A DNA stretch of 64,000 nt from Io17-Chloro-G2 sp034420695 (GTDB lineage: Bacteria > Chloroflexota > Dehalococcoidia > Lucifugimonadales > UBA3495): contig DAOULB010000042.1 of NCBI GenBank assembly GCA_034420695.1, positions 1-64,000 of the forward strand. Reading direction: 5' to 3'. A program made the position numbers and the translations under genes. The notes under the pieces are model-generated. The model was not told the DNA's origin. It ran no database searches and worked only from the letters and a program-made list of their open reading frames with translations. Positions 53,058 through 60,712 of this stretch are shown one piece after another. Numbering within the stretch: the first letter of the stretch is position 1; each line of letters starts with the position of its first letter.

Positions 53058-53909
53058 TTGGACTGGACGAGCATTAGGGCTACAGCGTTAGAAATAGCTG
53101 AAACTAAAGGTGTCGAATATAGTGATCCGAATTTACCTGGAACCCGGCTTCGGCGCCTTGCGACCGACTTGGGAGTGGACCGAATGGAGTTGCACGAAAT
53201 GGAGGGTGACGCTCTCGTCGTCGAGAGGACACCTGGCCATTACACAATGTTTCTAAATAGTAGCCATGTTAAGGTTCGGCATCGCTTCTCAACAGCCCAC
53301 GAAGTAGCTCATCTCCTCCTCTCACCCATAGTTAATCACAGAGCAATTCATAGGCGCCGGTTCTCTCCTAAACAGGATTTTGAGGGTCGGCGTATTGAGA
53401 TCCTGTGTAACGACATGGCGTCGGCGATCCTAATGCCTCGAAGAAGGGTTGAAGCCTTCTTGAATCAAACCCGACCAACAGCTCAATGCGTTCCGAACTT
53501 AGTCAAGGACTTCAACGTGTCCTTTGAAGCGGCAGCGAGAAGATACGTCAGCGTAGTGTCATTGCCTTGCTCTCTTGTAGTGTGGAGTACCCAGAGTGGA
53601 ACGAGAAGAGAAGAGAGACCCATAAGCAACTTTGCATTCAGAGGTGGGATGCTGAAATTTCCGGAAATGGTTCCGTCGCGTTTCAGTGGTACCGATGCCA
53701 TCGGCGATATAACAACGTCCGAAGAACCCGTAATAGTCTATCCTGGATCCTACAGTCGGTTGGCGCCGCTGTATTTGAAGAAAGCTACCGTCGAGACACT
53801 TTGCCACGGACACGGACAGTACCGGAGAATGTATTCCTTTGTTTACCTGCCAGACCAGATAGTTAAGAGTCTGCTACCATATCCCAAGCGCCGCAGGACG
53901 CTCGGATAG
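53058..53909 (+). CDS. ImmA/IrrE-family metallopeptidase
   Basis: A 283-residue protein with zinc-binding HEVAH at residues 81-85 in RHRFSTAHEVAHLLL, a further Glu in EILCNDMASAILMP, and a helix typical of the ImmA/IrrE (DUF955) family. TTG start at 53058. It cleaves partner repressors in phage and ICE regulation or the DdrO repressor in Deinococcus. Confidence 0.9.
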   Translation: MDWTSIRATALEIAETKGVEYSDPNLPGTRLRRLATDLGVDRMELHEMEGDALVVERTPGHYTMFLNSSHVKVRHRFSTAHEVAHLLLSPIVNHRAIHRRRFSPKQDFEGRRIEILCNDMASAILMPRRRVEAFLNQTRPTAQCVPNLVKDFNVSFEAAARRYVSVVSLPCSLVVWSTQSGTRREERPISNFAFRGGMLKFPEMVPSRFSGTDAIGDITTSEEPVIVYPGSYSRLAPLYLKKATVETLCHGHGQYRRMYSFVYLPDQIVKSLLPYPKRRRTLG

Positions 53910-54164
53910 TTGTCGCGCGCCTCTGTATCTCGAACGGGCAATAGCGGGCAACCCTTAGGCCGCACAAATCGTGGATAACTAGTCTATACGACTACTTTGT
54001 AATCGCAGCCCTCCCTCTATTTCTGAACTACACACTTGATTCGCGGTTAATGCGCCTTGGCCATTGGAACCTGGAGAGCCCGATAGACTTCACTTGCTGG
54101 TTGAAACAGCATAGGGGGGTGGTAAGATGCATACACATCATCAGGCGAAAGGCAACGGCACGTT

Positions 54165-54440
54165 ATGGCCAGAGTACAGCTTGTAATATCGGACGAGGAG
54201 CGAGAACGGTTTGTTCAACAGGCTCGCAGGGAAGGAATGACGTTGAGCGCTTGGTTGAGGGCAGCCGCGCGAGAACGTCTCGAAAAGCGGAAGTGGACCA
54301 AGCCCTTCGAGTCCGTTGAGGATGTGGAGGCCTTTTTTAGTTGGTGCGATACTTTGGAAGGCCAAGAACCGGAACCAGACTGGAGTGAACACCTTAAGAC
54401 AATCAACGAGTCCAAAAGTCGCGGGCTTCCCCCTGTATGA
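54165..54440 (+). CDS. ribbon-helix-helix antitoxin-like protein
   Basis: A 91-residue protein. Residues 1-40, MARVQLVISDEERERFVQQA then GMTLSAWLRAAARERL, are a CopG/Arc-type DNA-binding domain. The tail SVEDVEAFFSWCDTLEGQ is the toxin-binding kind. Its stop overlaps the ATG of a truncated PIN gene (ATGA), so it is the surviving antitoxin of a decayed VapBC pair. Confidence 0.8.
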   Translation: MARVQLVISDEERERFVQQARREGMTLSAWLRAAARERLEKRKWTKPFESVEDVEAFFSWCDTLEGQEPEPDWSEHLKTINESKSRGLPPV

Positions 54441-54511
54441 TTTTCGTTGATACCAACGTCTTTATGTATGCAATGGGAAGGGAACACGAGGTTCGAGACC
54501 CGGCCAACTAG
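54437..54511 (+). pseudogene. truncated vapC (PIN toxin) remnant
   Basis: ATG at 54437 overlaps the antitoxin stop and reads MIFVDTNVFMYAMGREHEVR then DPAN and a TAG after 24 codons. This is the first strand and helix of a PIN domain (catalytic Asp5) but nothing more. The sequence after the stop does not continue as a PIN domain in any frame I could follow, so the rest is deleted. Confidence 0.8.
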
Positions 54512-54652
54512 TTTCTCTTCGATGTCAACCGGAACATCGCCGTTGCTACCTGGACAGTTGCCGGAGGCGGGGCGTGAGAGAAATAATGACCTTCGACGGA
54601 GCCCTGCAAGGGGCTTTCGGAAAATAATCGGGTGAAGAAGGAGTAGTGCCCA

Positions 54653-56932
54653 ATGACCTCTAACTTGGTGCTTTCCAACGTGGAATACAGCGTGGTGGGG
54701 ACCAGGCCCATACGGCACGACGGCGTGGACAAGGTGACGGGCAAAGCCCAGTACGCCGCTGACGTACAGCTGCCCGGTCATCTGCACGGCAAGGTGCTGC
54801 GCAGCCCCCATGCCCATGCAATCATCAAGTCCATCGATACTTCCGCCGCAGAGGCCCATCCGGGCGTCTTGGCGGTGGCAACTTCGAAGGACCTAGCGCC
54901 GGTGCCCGACCGGCTGGCTGAAGTGGGCGAGGACGCCGTCCTCAGCCTGAAGTATCTGAGCAACAACGTGCTGGCCGGGGACAAGGCCCTGTACAAGGGC
55001 CACGCCGTGGCCGCGGTGGCGGCGGAGAACCCCCACGACGCCGAAGAGGCCCTGAAGCTTATCAAGGTGGATTACGAAGTCCTGCCGGCGGTAAGCACCT
55101 CGGAAGAGGCGATGCAGCCGGGGGCCTCAATCCTTCACGACCACATGACGGCCCCCAGCCTCAACGACGGCAGCCCGGAGAAGACCAACGTGGCCGCCCG
55201 GCAGAGGCTGACCTTGGGAGACATAGAAGCAGGGTTGAAAGAGGCCGACGTGGTGGTGGAGCGGGAGTTCCGCACCAAGACGGTGCACCAAGGGTACATC
55301 GAGCCCCAGAGCGCCTCGGCTTCCTGGAGCCACGACGGCCGGGTGACAGTCTGGAACAGTTCCCAGAACCCCTTCGGCATCCGGGACAACACCGCGCTAA
55401 TCCTGGGAATTCCCTCATCCAACGTCAAGCTGGTCCCCATGGAGATCGGCGGCGGCTTCGGAGGCAAGCTGGCCACCTACTTGGAGCCGGTGGCGGCGGT
55501 GCTGTCCCGCAAGAGCGGCAGGCCGGTGACGGTTACCATGAGCCGCAAGGACGTGATGGAGGCCACCGGCCCCACCTCGGGCAGCTACATGAAGGTGAAG
55601 CTGGGCGTGACCAAGGAGGGGAAAATCACGGCGGCTCAGGGCTACGTGGCCTTGGAGGCCGGGGCTTACCCGGGTTCGCCCATCGGCGGCGCCCTCAACT
55701 GCATGCTCACTCCCTACGACATTGCGAACTTGGACTTGGAAGGGTTGGACGTTGTCGATAACAAGCCCAAGACGGCGGCTTACCGGGCGCCGGGGGCTCC
55801 CCTTGGCTGCTTCGCCGTGGAGATCCTGCTGGACGAGGTGAGCGAGAAGCTGGGCATAGACCCGGTGGAGCTGCGGCTGGCCAACGCCGCCAAGGAGGGG
55901 ACCCGCCGGGCCGACGGTACCCTGAACCCGCCCATTGGCGTGGTGGAGGTCCTGGAAGCAGTGAAAGCCCACCCCCACTACAACGCGCCGTTGGAAGGCA
56001 AGAACAGGGGAAGAGGATTCGCCCTGGGTTTCTGGCGCAACAACACCGGCCCATCCTGCGCCGTGGCCAACGTCAACTCCGACGGCACCATTATGCTGGT
56101 GGAGGGTTCGGTGGATATCGGCGGCTCTCGCACGGTGATCGCCCAGCAACTGGCCGAGGTGTTGGGAATCCCGGTGGAGCAGGTGTTCCCCAGCGTGGGC
56201 GACACCGATTCTATCGGCTTCACCTCGCTGACCGCGGGCAGCGGCGTGGCCTTCAAGACCGGCTGGGCGGCGATTCAGGCCGCCAACGACATCAAGCAGC
56301 AGCTCATCGGCCGGGCGGCCCTGATCTGGGACACCGAGCCGGACAACGTGGAATACGTCGATGGAGTGCTGCAGCACAAGTCTGACCCGGAACTGAAGAT
56401 GACCTTCAAGCAGGTGGCTCCCCGCCTCAACGAGACCGGCGGGCCGGTGGTGGGCCGGGGGAACGTAAACCCCCGGGGGGCCGGAGGCTCGGCTTCGGCT
56501 ACCTTGGTGGACTTCGAAGTTGACCCGGAGACGGGCAAGTCCCAAGTGCTGCGCTGTACTGTGTTCCAGGACGCCGGCAAGGCAGTCCACCCCAGCTACG
56601 TGGAGGGCCAGATGCAGGGCGGCACGGTGCAGGGGATCGGCTGGGCCATCAACGAAGAGTACTTCATGAACGACGACGGGGAACTGGTCAATTCCAGCCT
56701 GCTGGACTACCGGATGATGACCAGCCTGGACCTGCCGATGATCGACACGGTTATCGTGGAGGTGGCGAATCCTGGGCATCCCTTCGGAGTCCGCGGGGTG
56801 GGTGAGTCTTCGATCGTACCCCCATTGGCGGCGGTAGCCAATTCAATCCACCGGGCAACCGGCATAACCGTGGACAGGCTGCCTCTGTCGCCGGGGTTTC
56901 TGGTAGAAGCAATGCAGAAAAACGGGAAGTAG
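54653..56932 (+). CDS. xanthine dehydrogenase-family molybdopterin-binding large subunit
   Basis: A 759-residue protein: VTGKAQYAADVQLPGHLHGK at the start, GGGFGGKL (molybdopterin loop), TAAYRAPGAPLG and GVRGVGESSIVPP with the catalytic Glu. The usual AYRGAGRPE-type loop is AYRAPGAP, so it is not a form I carbon monoxide dehydrogenase. The FAD and iron-sulfur subunits normally next to it are not visible, so partners must be coded elsewhere. Hydroxylates an organic substrate, unknown. Confidence 0.9.
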   Translation: MTSNLVLSNVEYSVVGTRPIRHDGVDKVTGKAQYAADVQLPGHLHGKVLRSPHAHAIIKSIDTSAAEAHPGVLAVATSKDLAPVPDRLAEVGEDAVLSLKYLSNNVLAGDKALYKGHAVAAVAAENPHDAEEALKLIKVDYEVLPAVSTSEEAMQPGASILHDHMTAPSLNDGSPEKTNVAARQRLTLGDIEAGLKEADVVVEREFRTKTVHQGYIEPQSASASWSHDGRVTVWNSSQNPFGIRDNTALILGIPSSNVKLVPMEIGGGFGGKLATYLEPVAAVLSRKSGRPVTVTMSRKDVMEATGPTSGSYMKVKLGVTKEGKITAAQGYVALEAGAYPGSPIGGALNCMLTPYDIANLDLEGLDVVDNKPKTAAYRAPGAPLGCFAVEILLDEVSEKLGIDPVELRLANAAKEGTRRADGTLNPPIGVVEVLEAVKAHPHYNAPLEGKNRGRGFALGFWRNNTGPSCAVANVNSDGTIMLVEGSVDIGGSRTVIAQQLAEVLGIPVEQVFPSVGDTDSIGFTSLTAGSGVAFKTGWAAIQAANDIKQQLIGRAALIWDTEPDNVEYVDGVLQHKSDPELKMTFKQVAPRLNETGGPVVGRGNVNPRGAGGSASATLVDFEVDPETGKSQVLRCTVFQDAGKAVHPSYVEGQMQGGTVQGIGWAINEEYFMNDDGELVNSSLLDYRMMTSLDLPMIDTVIVEVANPGHPFGVRGVGESSIVPPLAAVANSIHRATGITVDRLPLSPGFLVEAMQKNGK

Positions 56933-57017
56933 TCTCGCGCCCATTGCGGACTTCCGGCTCCGGGCTTTCCTCGGACAGACGATAGCGAAGATGTGCCGGA
57001 AGCAGAGAGGCGCAGGG

Positions 57018-57047
57018 TTGACATTCCGTCTATCATATTGCTATATC
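57018..57047 (+). promoter_or_regulatory. sigma-70-like promoter for the BNR-repeat gene
   Basis: TTGACA at 57018-57023, 18 bases, TATATC at 57042-57047, 54 bases before the start at 57102. Confidence 0.6.
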
Positions 57048-57101
57048 TGCGCCACCGGAAAAGAGACTTAGGCAACAGTAATTTTCAAGGAGGGTGTGAC
57101 C

Positions 57102-58085
57102 ATGTCTACGAACTACACTATCTGTGTCGGCACCGTGGGCGGCGGTTTGTCCTACAGCCGCGACGGCGGCGAGACTTGGTTGAAAATCCGGGACAACGTG
57201 CCCAGCGAAGGCAATATCCGCACCATGACCGTATACCCCGACGACGCCCACCGGCTGCTGGCCGGTTCCGACGGCGGGCTGTTCCGCAGCGAGGACAACG
57301 GCGCTTCTTGGAACAAGGTAGACTCCCCCTTCGAGGACCTGCAGATCTGGTCGGTGACGGTAGACCCGGATGACACCGACACCATTTTCGTGGGCACCCG
57401 GCCCGGCGGGTTCCGCTCCAGGGACGGCGGGAAGAGCTGGCAGGAAATGAACATGGGGGTGAACCTGAACTGCCCCATCGGCACTCCCCGGACCACCAAC
57501 ATCGTCGTCGACCCCAGGGACCACCGGACCGTGTGGGCCGGCATAGAAGTGGACGGCGTCTACAAGAGCCTGGACGGCGGGGATAGCTGGCTTCACATGA
57601 GCGAACTGGGCCCCGACCCCTTCCACGGCGACGTGCACGGCATGGCCGTCCGGCCGGGCCCGAACAGCGCAGTCTATGCCACCAGCCCCTTCGGCTTGGC
57701 CACCAGCACCGACGAAGGCGAGAGCTGGGTGTACCACGAGTACCCCAAGTACCAAGAGTCCGACGCGAGGTCCTACTGCCGGGGTGTGATCATCAAGACC
57801 GACGACCCTGACGTGATGTTTGTGGGCCACGGCAACGCCATCCCCGGCGACCAAGGAGCAATCCAGCAGACCCGGGACGGCGGCAAGACCTGGTTCCAGA
57901 CCGACCTGCCGGTCACTCCGAACTCGGTGGTGTACTGGTTCGGCACCCACAAGTCTGTCCCCAACTCGGTGGTTGCCGGCAGCCTGTACGGCTACGTTTA
58001 CGTCAGCGACGACGGCGGCATTTCCTGGCGGAAAGTCAAGAGGGAGTTCGGTGAGATCAGGTCGGTCACCCTGACCCCCAACTAG
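57102..58085 (+). CDS. BNR/sialidase-type beta-propeller protein
   Basis: A 327-residue protein made of repeated blades each with an Asp-box: YSRDGGETW, RSEDNGASW, RSRDGGKSW, KSLDGGDSW, TSTDEGESW, QTRDGGKTW and VSDDGGISW, seven in all. No signal peptide, so it may be cytoplasmic. ATG at 57102 with AAGGAGG upstream. Such propellers are abundant in SAR202-like genomes; substrate and role unknown. Confidence 0.85.
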   Translation: MSTNYTICVGTVGGGLSYSRDGGETWLKIRDNVPSEGNIRTMTVYPDDAHRLLAGSDGGLFRSEDNGASWNKVDSPFEDLQIWSVTVDPDDTDTIFVGTRPGGFRSRDGGKSWQEMNMGVNLNCPIGTPRTTNIVVDPRDHRTVWAGIEVDGVYKSLDGGDSWLHMSELGPDPFHGDVHGMAVRPGPNSAVYATSPFGLATSTDEGESWVYHEYPKYQESDARSYCRGVIIKTDDPDVMFVGHGNAIPGDQGAIQQTRDGGKTWFQTDLPVTPNSVVYWFGTHKSVPNSVVAGSLYGYVYVSDDGGISWRKVKREFGEIRSVTLTPN

Positions 58086-58128
58086 ACCGCCAACCGGCCA
58101 AGACCTGTTTCAGGGTTCGGCGGAATTT

Positions 58129-58160
58129 AAAGAGTCCCGGACGGTCGTCCGGGACTCTTT
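58129..58160 (+). terminator. rho-independent terminator after the BNR gene
   Basis: A 14-bp perfect stem AAAGAGTCCCGGAC/GTCCGGGACTCTTT with loop GGTC, followed by TTGA; the stem's own T-run is TTTT. It lies 44 bases after the stop. Confidence 0.9.
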
Positions 58161-58235
58161 TGATGTTACGCTGGTCCACCGTAAGCACTATGTAAGAAGC
58201 ACTGGTTTCCACACATTGTCGAGGGGAAGAAGACC

Positions 58236-59066
58236 ATGTCTGCCATCAGCCGGTGGAAGGAAATGATCGTTGCCGAACACGCCCAGTCGGAGTCGATGCG
58301 GCCGGCCGGGGACGGGCCGCCGTCAGACCACTGGCGGCCCTACGCCCAAAACTTCCGGGCCGACCCCCGGCGAACCGGGGACCCCTGGCTGGACAGCCTG
58401 CTGCCCTGGGTCTCACCAGAGCAGACCCTGATCGACGTGGGGGCCGGGGGAGGTAGATTGGCCCTGCCCTTGGCATTGCGCTGCCGCCACGTAACCGCCG
58501 TCGAACCCTCGCCTAGCATGGTGGAAGTCTTGGAGGCCCAGGCCAGGGAGCACGGAATAGATAATGTGACCGTGGTGCAGTCCCGGTGGGAAGAAGCAGA
58601 GGTCGAACCTGCTGATGTTGTGCTGTCGGTCCACGTTTTTTACGTGGTGCAGGAGATTGAGCTCTTCATCCGCAAGATGGAGAGCCACGCCAGGGACAGG
58701 GTTATGGTGGTCCTCTACGAAGATGCGCCGCAGTCCCAAGTTTATCCCCTGTGGGAGCAAGTCCACGGCTCTCCAAGGCTGGCGCTGCCCAGCGCGCCTC
58801 ACCTCCGGAAAGCGCTGACCGAGTTGGGAATAGAAGCCGGGGAACATGCCCTGCCGGCGCCCCAGGGTCGGGGATACGACAGCCCGGAACACGCCTTGGA
58901 GCAGGTCAGCCGACGGTTGTACTTGGCAGGAGATGACCCAAAGCGGGAGATAGTGGCCAGTCTCCTGGAAACCGGTTTGGAAGAGGTGGATGGGACCTTT
59001 CACATAAAGGGAGCCGCGCCGATGAGGCCGGTATTGTTCAGCTGGAAGCCCGGCGGTGAGCCTTAG
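58236..59066 (+). CDS. class I SAM-dependent methyltransferase
   Basis: A 276-residue protein with motif I LIDVGAGGGRLALPLA (about 68), motif II VTAVEPSPSM and LSVHVFYVV after it. ATG at 58236 with GAGGGGAAGAAG upstream. Substrate unknown. Confidence 0.85.
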   Translation: MSAISRWKEMIVAEHAQSESMRPAGDGPPSDHWRPYAQNFRADPRRTGDPWLDSLLPWVSPEQTLIDVGAGGGRLALPLALRCRHVTAVEPSPSMVEVLEAQAREHGIDNVTVVQSRWEEAEVEPADVVLSVHVFYVVQEIELFIRKMESHARDRVMVVLYEDAPQSQVYPLWEQVHGSPRLALPSAPHLRKALTELGIEAGEHALPAPQGRGYDSPEHALEQVSRRLYLAGDDPKREIVASLLETGLEEVDGTFHIKGAAPMRPVLFSWKPGGEP

Positions 59067-59140
59067 CGAGCGGGCGGGGGCGATGTTGACAGGGCTTGGG
59101 GGCGCCCTTACGCTACCGTTGGTCCGGGGCCTGCCGGCCT

Positions 59141-59202
59141 GAGCGGGCCTGAGCGGGCCTGAGCGGGCCTGAGCGGGCCTGAGCGCGGGCCTGAGCGGGC
59201 CT
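59141..59202. repeat. tandem 10-base repeat GAGCGGGCCT
   Basis: Six head-to-tail units: four exact (59141-59180), one with two extra bases (GAGCGCGGGCCT, 59181-59192) and one exact (59193-59202). It sits between the methyltransferase and selenoprotein genes, 24 bases before the latter's start. Possible slippage-prone spacer. Confidence 0.95.
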
Positions 59203-59225
59203 GAAAACGACTACAGGGTGAAGCT

Positions 59226-59987
59226 ATGGATGTGCACGTTTATACCCATCCCGGTTGATTCAGTTGCCGGACGGTAGAGGAGTTTCTGTCGTCCAACGGT
59301 GTGCAGTATGTGCACCACGATCTGGCCACCGACGAAGCAGCGGTGGAACAACTGCGAAACCTGGGGATCAAGTCGGTCCCGGTGACGATTATCGATGACG
59401 ACCAAGTGATAATCGGTTACTACCCCAAGAAACTGGTGCCGGCCCTCAAGCTGGACGTGAAGGTGGACCTGGCCGGGAAGACGGAATGGATGGCCGGCAA
59501 ATACGACGTCGTCCTCCGGGCGGCCATGCGGGCGGCGCGGCAGGTTACCCAGGAGCAGTTGGATGAGCAGGTGCCCTGGCGGCCGGCCAGCCTGCGGGAC
59601 ACCATCATGCACGTGCTTTCCTTCCCGGAGCTGGCTTGGTTGAGCCACAAGACCGGGAGCATGAGCGCCGATGACATGGAGGCTTCAAACCAGCGGCTGC
59701 GGGACCTCAATACGCCAAACGAGATTTGCGGCTATGGCGAGGAAGTGCTGCGGAATATCACCGATTTCCTGAACAGCGGCGACGATGCCGCCTTCGACCG
59801 GGTGGTGCCCGCGCACTATGGCGGGGAGGTCACGGTAGTCGAGCTTTTGAACATCATCCTCAGCCACAGCACCCATCACCTGAAGCAAGTGTACCATCAC
59901 TTGCAGACCGGCTTGGGCCTGACCTTGGACCGGCCGGCCACCGAATCCGATCTTGATGGAATAGTTACTCCCACGGCGTTGATTTAA
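59226..59987 (+). CDS. glutaredoxin-DinB fusion selenoprotein (in-frame TGA = Sec11)
   Basis: A 253-residue protein if TGA at 59256-59258 is read as selenocysteine. Residues 1-75 form a glutaredoxin: VHVYTHPG-U-FSC-RTVEEFL, where the usual CxxC is UxxC (Sec11, Cys14), then the cis-Pro loop KSVPVTIID and VIIGYYPKKLV. Residues about 90-250 form a DinB-like four-helix domain with His in TIMHVLSF and HSTHHLKQVYHH for metal. Reading stays open on both sides of the TGA, and an 11-bp hairpin begins 10 bases after it. ATG 59226 follows AGGGTG. Without Sec the product would stop after 10 residues. Expected role: thiol-dependent redox or thiol-transfer chemistry, as DinB-like proteins are often thiol S-transferases. 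Confidence 0.85.
59269..59294 (+). promoter_or_regulatory. bacterial SECIS hairpin
   Basis: The RNA GGACGGUAGAG-GAGU-UUCUGUCGUCC shape, given as 11 pairs (eight Watson-Crick and three G-U) with a GAGU loop at 59280-59283. The hairpin starts 10 bases after the TGA, and the loop G is 22 bases from it. Bacterial SECIS elements have an apical-loop G about 16-37 bases from the TGA, so it fits. It would be bound by SelB. Confidence 0.8.
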
Positions 59988-60031
59988 ATGCTCGCAATTC
60001 CAAGGGCCTTTGCACGGAGGGGGATGGAACA

Positions 60032-60685
60032 ATGATCTACGAGTTGAGGCTTTACGATGCCACCCCGGGGAACCTGCCGGCGGTGAACGACCGGTTTGGC
60101 AATCACGTAGTCGGGTTTTTCGACACCTACGGGATCGGCATTCTTGGTTTCTGGACCGAAGAGATAGGCACCAGCAACCGGCTGACCTTCATCTTGAGCT
60201 ACGAGGATATGGGGGACCGGGAAAGGAAGTTCCAGGACTTCACCAGGGACCCGGAATGGCTGAAGGTGCAGGAGGCTACTGAAGCTAACGGGCCACTATC
60301 GGCCTTGGTGCAGAACACCTTCATGCGCCTCACCCACTACTCGCCGGAGCCGAAGATATCCTCCAACCTCCAGGAACTGAGAATTTACGACGCGGTGCCC
60401 GGCAAGCTGGGGGCGTTGCACCAGCGGTTTGCCAACCACACCACCGGGTTCTTCAAGAAGTACGGCATGGACGTTATCGGTTATTGGACCGACGAGATAG
60501 GCGTCAGCAACCGTTTGACCTACATGCTGGGATACGAGAGCCTGGCCCACCGGGAGGAGAGCTGGCGGGCGTTCGCCGCGGACGCCGACTGGCGCAAAGT
60601 GGTGGAGGAGTCCCACCGGGACGGTGTCCTGGTAAGGCAGAGCCACAATACCATACTGCGGCCAACGTCCTACTCGCCGCGCTAA
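60032..60685 (+). CDS. NIPSNAP-family protein, two domains
   Basis: A 217-residue protein of two NIPSNAP (dimeric alpha/beta-barrel) halves: YELRLYDATPGNLPAVNDRF with GFWTEEIGTSNRL, and QELRIYDAVPGKLGALHQRF with GYWTDEIGVSNRL. ATG at 60032 has GGAGG upstream. It precedes the GMC oxidoreductase by 27 bases, so probably in one operon with it. Function unknown. Confidence 0.9.
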   Translation: MIYELRLYDATPGNLPAVNDRFGNHVVGFFDTYGIGILGFWTEEIGTSNRLTFILSYEDMGDRERKFQDFTRDPEWLKVQEATEANGPLSALVQNTFMRLTHYSPEPKISSNLQELRIYDAVPGKLGALHQRFANHTTGFFKKYGMDVIGYWTDEIGVSNRLTYMLGYESLAHREESWRAFAADADWRKVVEESHRDGVLVRQSHNTILRPTSYSPR

Positions 60686-60712
60686 ATCGCCAAGACTTAC
60701 CGGGGTAGAGCT

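Noticed and set aside
54437..54511. TAG in the PIN remnant as a recoded pyrrolysine codon
   Set aside because: Sequence after the TAG does not resume a PIN domain, so recoding would not restore a toxin.
51000..54650. Direct repeat of the tRNA 3' end marking an integrated island
   Set aside because: I looked for a copy of the T arm and acceptor sequence down to 54650 and did not find one, so the island limits are not proven.
55415..56779. 454-codon minus-strand open frame opposite the molybdenum hydroxylase gene
   Set aside because: Low-complexity His/Gln/Val composition; the + strand frame carries all family motifs.
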